In this document: in pieces, positions 7,188 through 8,186 of the stretch
Layout of the letters: the number at the start of each line of letters is the position of its first letter
How positions within the stretch are numbered: the first letter of the stretch is position 1
Source: Proteiniphilum sp.
Lineage (GTDB): Bacteria; Bacteroidota; Bacteroidia; Bacteroidales; Dysgonomonadaceae
Reading direction: 5' to 3'
DNA: 8,186 nt
NCBI GenBank assembly: GCA_031284475.1
Contig: JAISZV010000221.1
Coordinates: forward strand, 1-8,186
The notes under the pieces: generated by a model
What the model saw: only the letters and a program-made list of their open reading frames with translations
What the model was told of the DNA's origin: nothing
The model's database searches: none
Program-made: the position numbers and the translations under genes

Positions 7188-8186
7188 ATGCTTAGAAAAC
7201 TAAAAAAAATGCCATTAGTTAGCTTTATTTCAATTTTAATTGTAATAGGCTGTATTGTTACAAGTTGTGCCCAGGAAGGAGGGTACGAGGGCGCCAAGCC
7301 CGCCGTACCCGTTGATCCGTCGAAGCCGGTGGTCTTTACCGGGTTCTCGCCGAAAGAGGGATCCGTGCGCACTTTGATATTCATTGAAGGGAGCAATTTC
7401 GGAACGGATGTTTCTAAAATCGAGGTAGTCATCGGGGGCGTATCCGCTCCGGTGATCGGCTCTTCGGGTGCGAAAATCTGCGTGATGGCTCCCCGCCTCG
7501 CCAACAGGGGCGATGTAGTTGTCAGGATCAAGGACGGGAATGACAAAGTGGTAAAGGAACACCAGTTTGAAGATTTGTTCACACTCTATGTTAGCCTGCA
7601 GGTGAATACGTTGACGGGCAAGGTGGATCCGCAAACCAACACTTCCAGCATTATCAACGGCACGTTTGAAGAGGCCGAATTTCAGAATCCCTGGTGGCTG
7701 GAATTTGATATAGACGAAGAGGGGAATAAGGTTATCTACTGTATAGACGCGGAAAATCTGGTGGCGATGCGGAAGATCAACCTGACCACAAAGGAGGTTT
7801 CTACCGTATTTATGAAAGGACAAGCCGGCGTTTCCGGTACAAAATCCATGCTGTTTGATACGCCGACGAGGGATACGCTCTTCTTAGTGGACGACAACGG
7901 GCGTGGAGGCTGGAACGACCGGCACCTGATGCCGAATATGTTTTAAGCCCTCCGCAGCGTATCGTTCAGGAAAGTATATCCTTATTTGTACGCCCAATGT
8001 TCCTATTCTGCCGTATCGATGAGCGACGGCGCTATTTTCTACAATACATGGGAGTCGTCGGAAGTATATAAAGCCCGTGTAATATTCGACGCAACCGCCC
8101 AGATGTGGGACGGAAAACCGCTGTTCAGCGTGAGAGCTAATAACAGCGACCATATATTTATGATCAGGCACCCGGACGACCTCTAT
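7188..8186 (+). pseudogene. IPT/TIG-NHL lipoprotein with an in-frame TAA at codon 253, cut by the window end
   Basis: The product starts with a lipoprotein signal: MLRKLKK, a hydrophobic stretch, then VTSC with Cys27 the likely lipidated residue. After a Pro-rich linker (PAVPVDPSKPVV) comes an IPT/TIG immunoglobulin-like domain at about 48-135 (FSPKEGSVRTLIFIEGSNFG, VIGSSGAKICVMAP). From about 140 the text resembles the NHL-type propeller that follows it in Bacteroidetes PUL lipoproteins (VDPQTNTSSIINGTFEEAEF, NPWWLEFDIDEEGN). TAA at 7944-7946 stops it after 252 residues, but the same frame then stays open to the right edge, reading YPYLYAQCSYSAV, MSDGAIFYNTW and IRHPDDLY, as expected of the family. 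The usual length is about 400-500 residues. Such proteins are thought to sit at the cell surface and bind glycans; the exact role is unknown. Alternative start at ATG 7209. Confidence 0.8.

Noticed and set aside
7236..7823. A 195-codon antisense frame within the lipoprotein gene.
   Set aside because: The plus strand carries a clear lipobox and IPT/TIG domain; the antisense text is a by-product of that codon use.

Overview
The window looks like a piece of a Bacteroidales chromosome (Bacteroides/Parabacteroides/Dysgonomonadaceae type). This rests on four things: AraA, AraB and AraD sequence character; A-rich leaders instead of clear Shine-Dalgarno sites before araA and the symporter; a TAnnTTTG-type promoter box; and an IPT/TIG-NHL lipoprotein of the kind found in Bacteroidetes polysaccharide utilisation loci. 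The genus cannot be fixed from the sequence alone.

Positions 1-5834 hold a tightly packed plus-strand L-arabinose operon. It contains the 3' end of a GH51-type alpha-L-arabinofuranosidase (1-216), araD (224-931), araA (954-2456), araB (2453-4126, overlapping araA by ATGA) and a sodium/solute symporter of the SSS family (4146-5834). Arabinofuranosidase releases L-arabinose, the symporter probably brings it in, AraA converts it to L-ribulose, AraB phosphorylates it and AraD epimerises it to D-xylulose 5-phosphate. A sixth gene (5881-6435) encodes only the secreted N-terminal part of a GH43-like beta-propeller protein and ends inside a short palindromic repeat element.

Positions 6436-7187 are about 750 bases without an intact gene. 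They hold REP-like hairpins (6408-6495, 6678-6691), a terminator-like hairpin (6568-6602), an octamer repeat (6772-6795), a pair of 11-mer direct repeats 21 bp apart (6802-6833), a Bacteroidetes-type -7 box (6863-6870) and what may be a decayed small ORF (6995-7136). From 7188 to the right edge runs a second transcription unit starting with an IPT/TIG-NHL lipoprotein.

The most striking observation is that two otherwise intact reading frames carry an isolated in-frame stop. araA has TGA at codon 19, exactly where relatives have the second half of the conserved LLYGG motif, plus a Gly-to-Val change six codons earlier. The IPT/NHL gene has TAA at codon 253 and then continues in the same frame to the window end with family-like sequence. 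These are either real recent pseudogenes or base-call errors. No wholly new system is evident; the value lies in this lesion pattern, the repeat-associated gene truncation and the candidate regulatory region.
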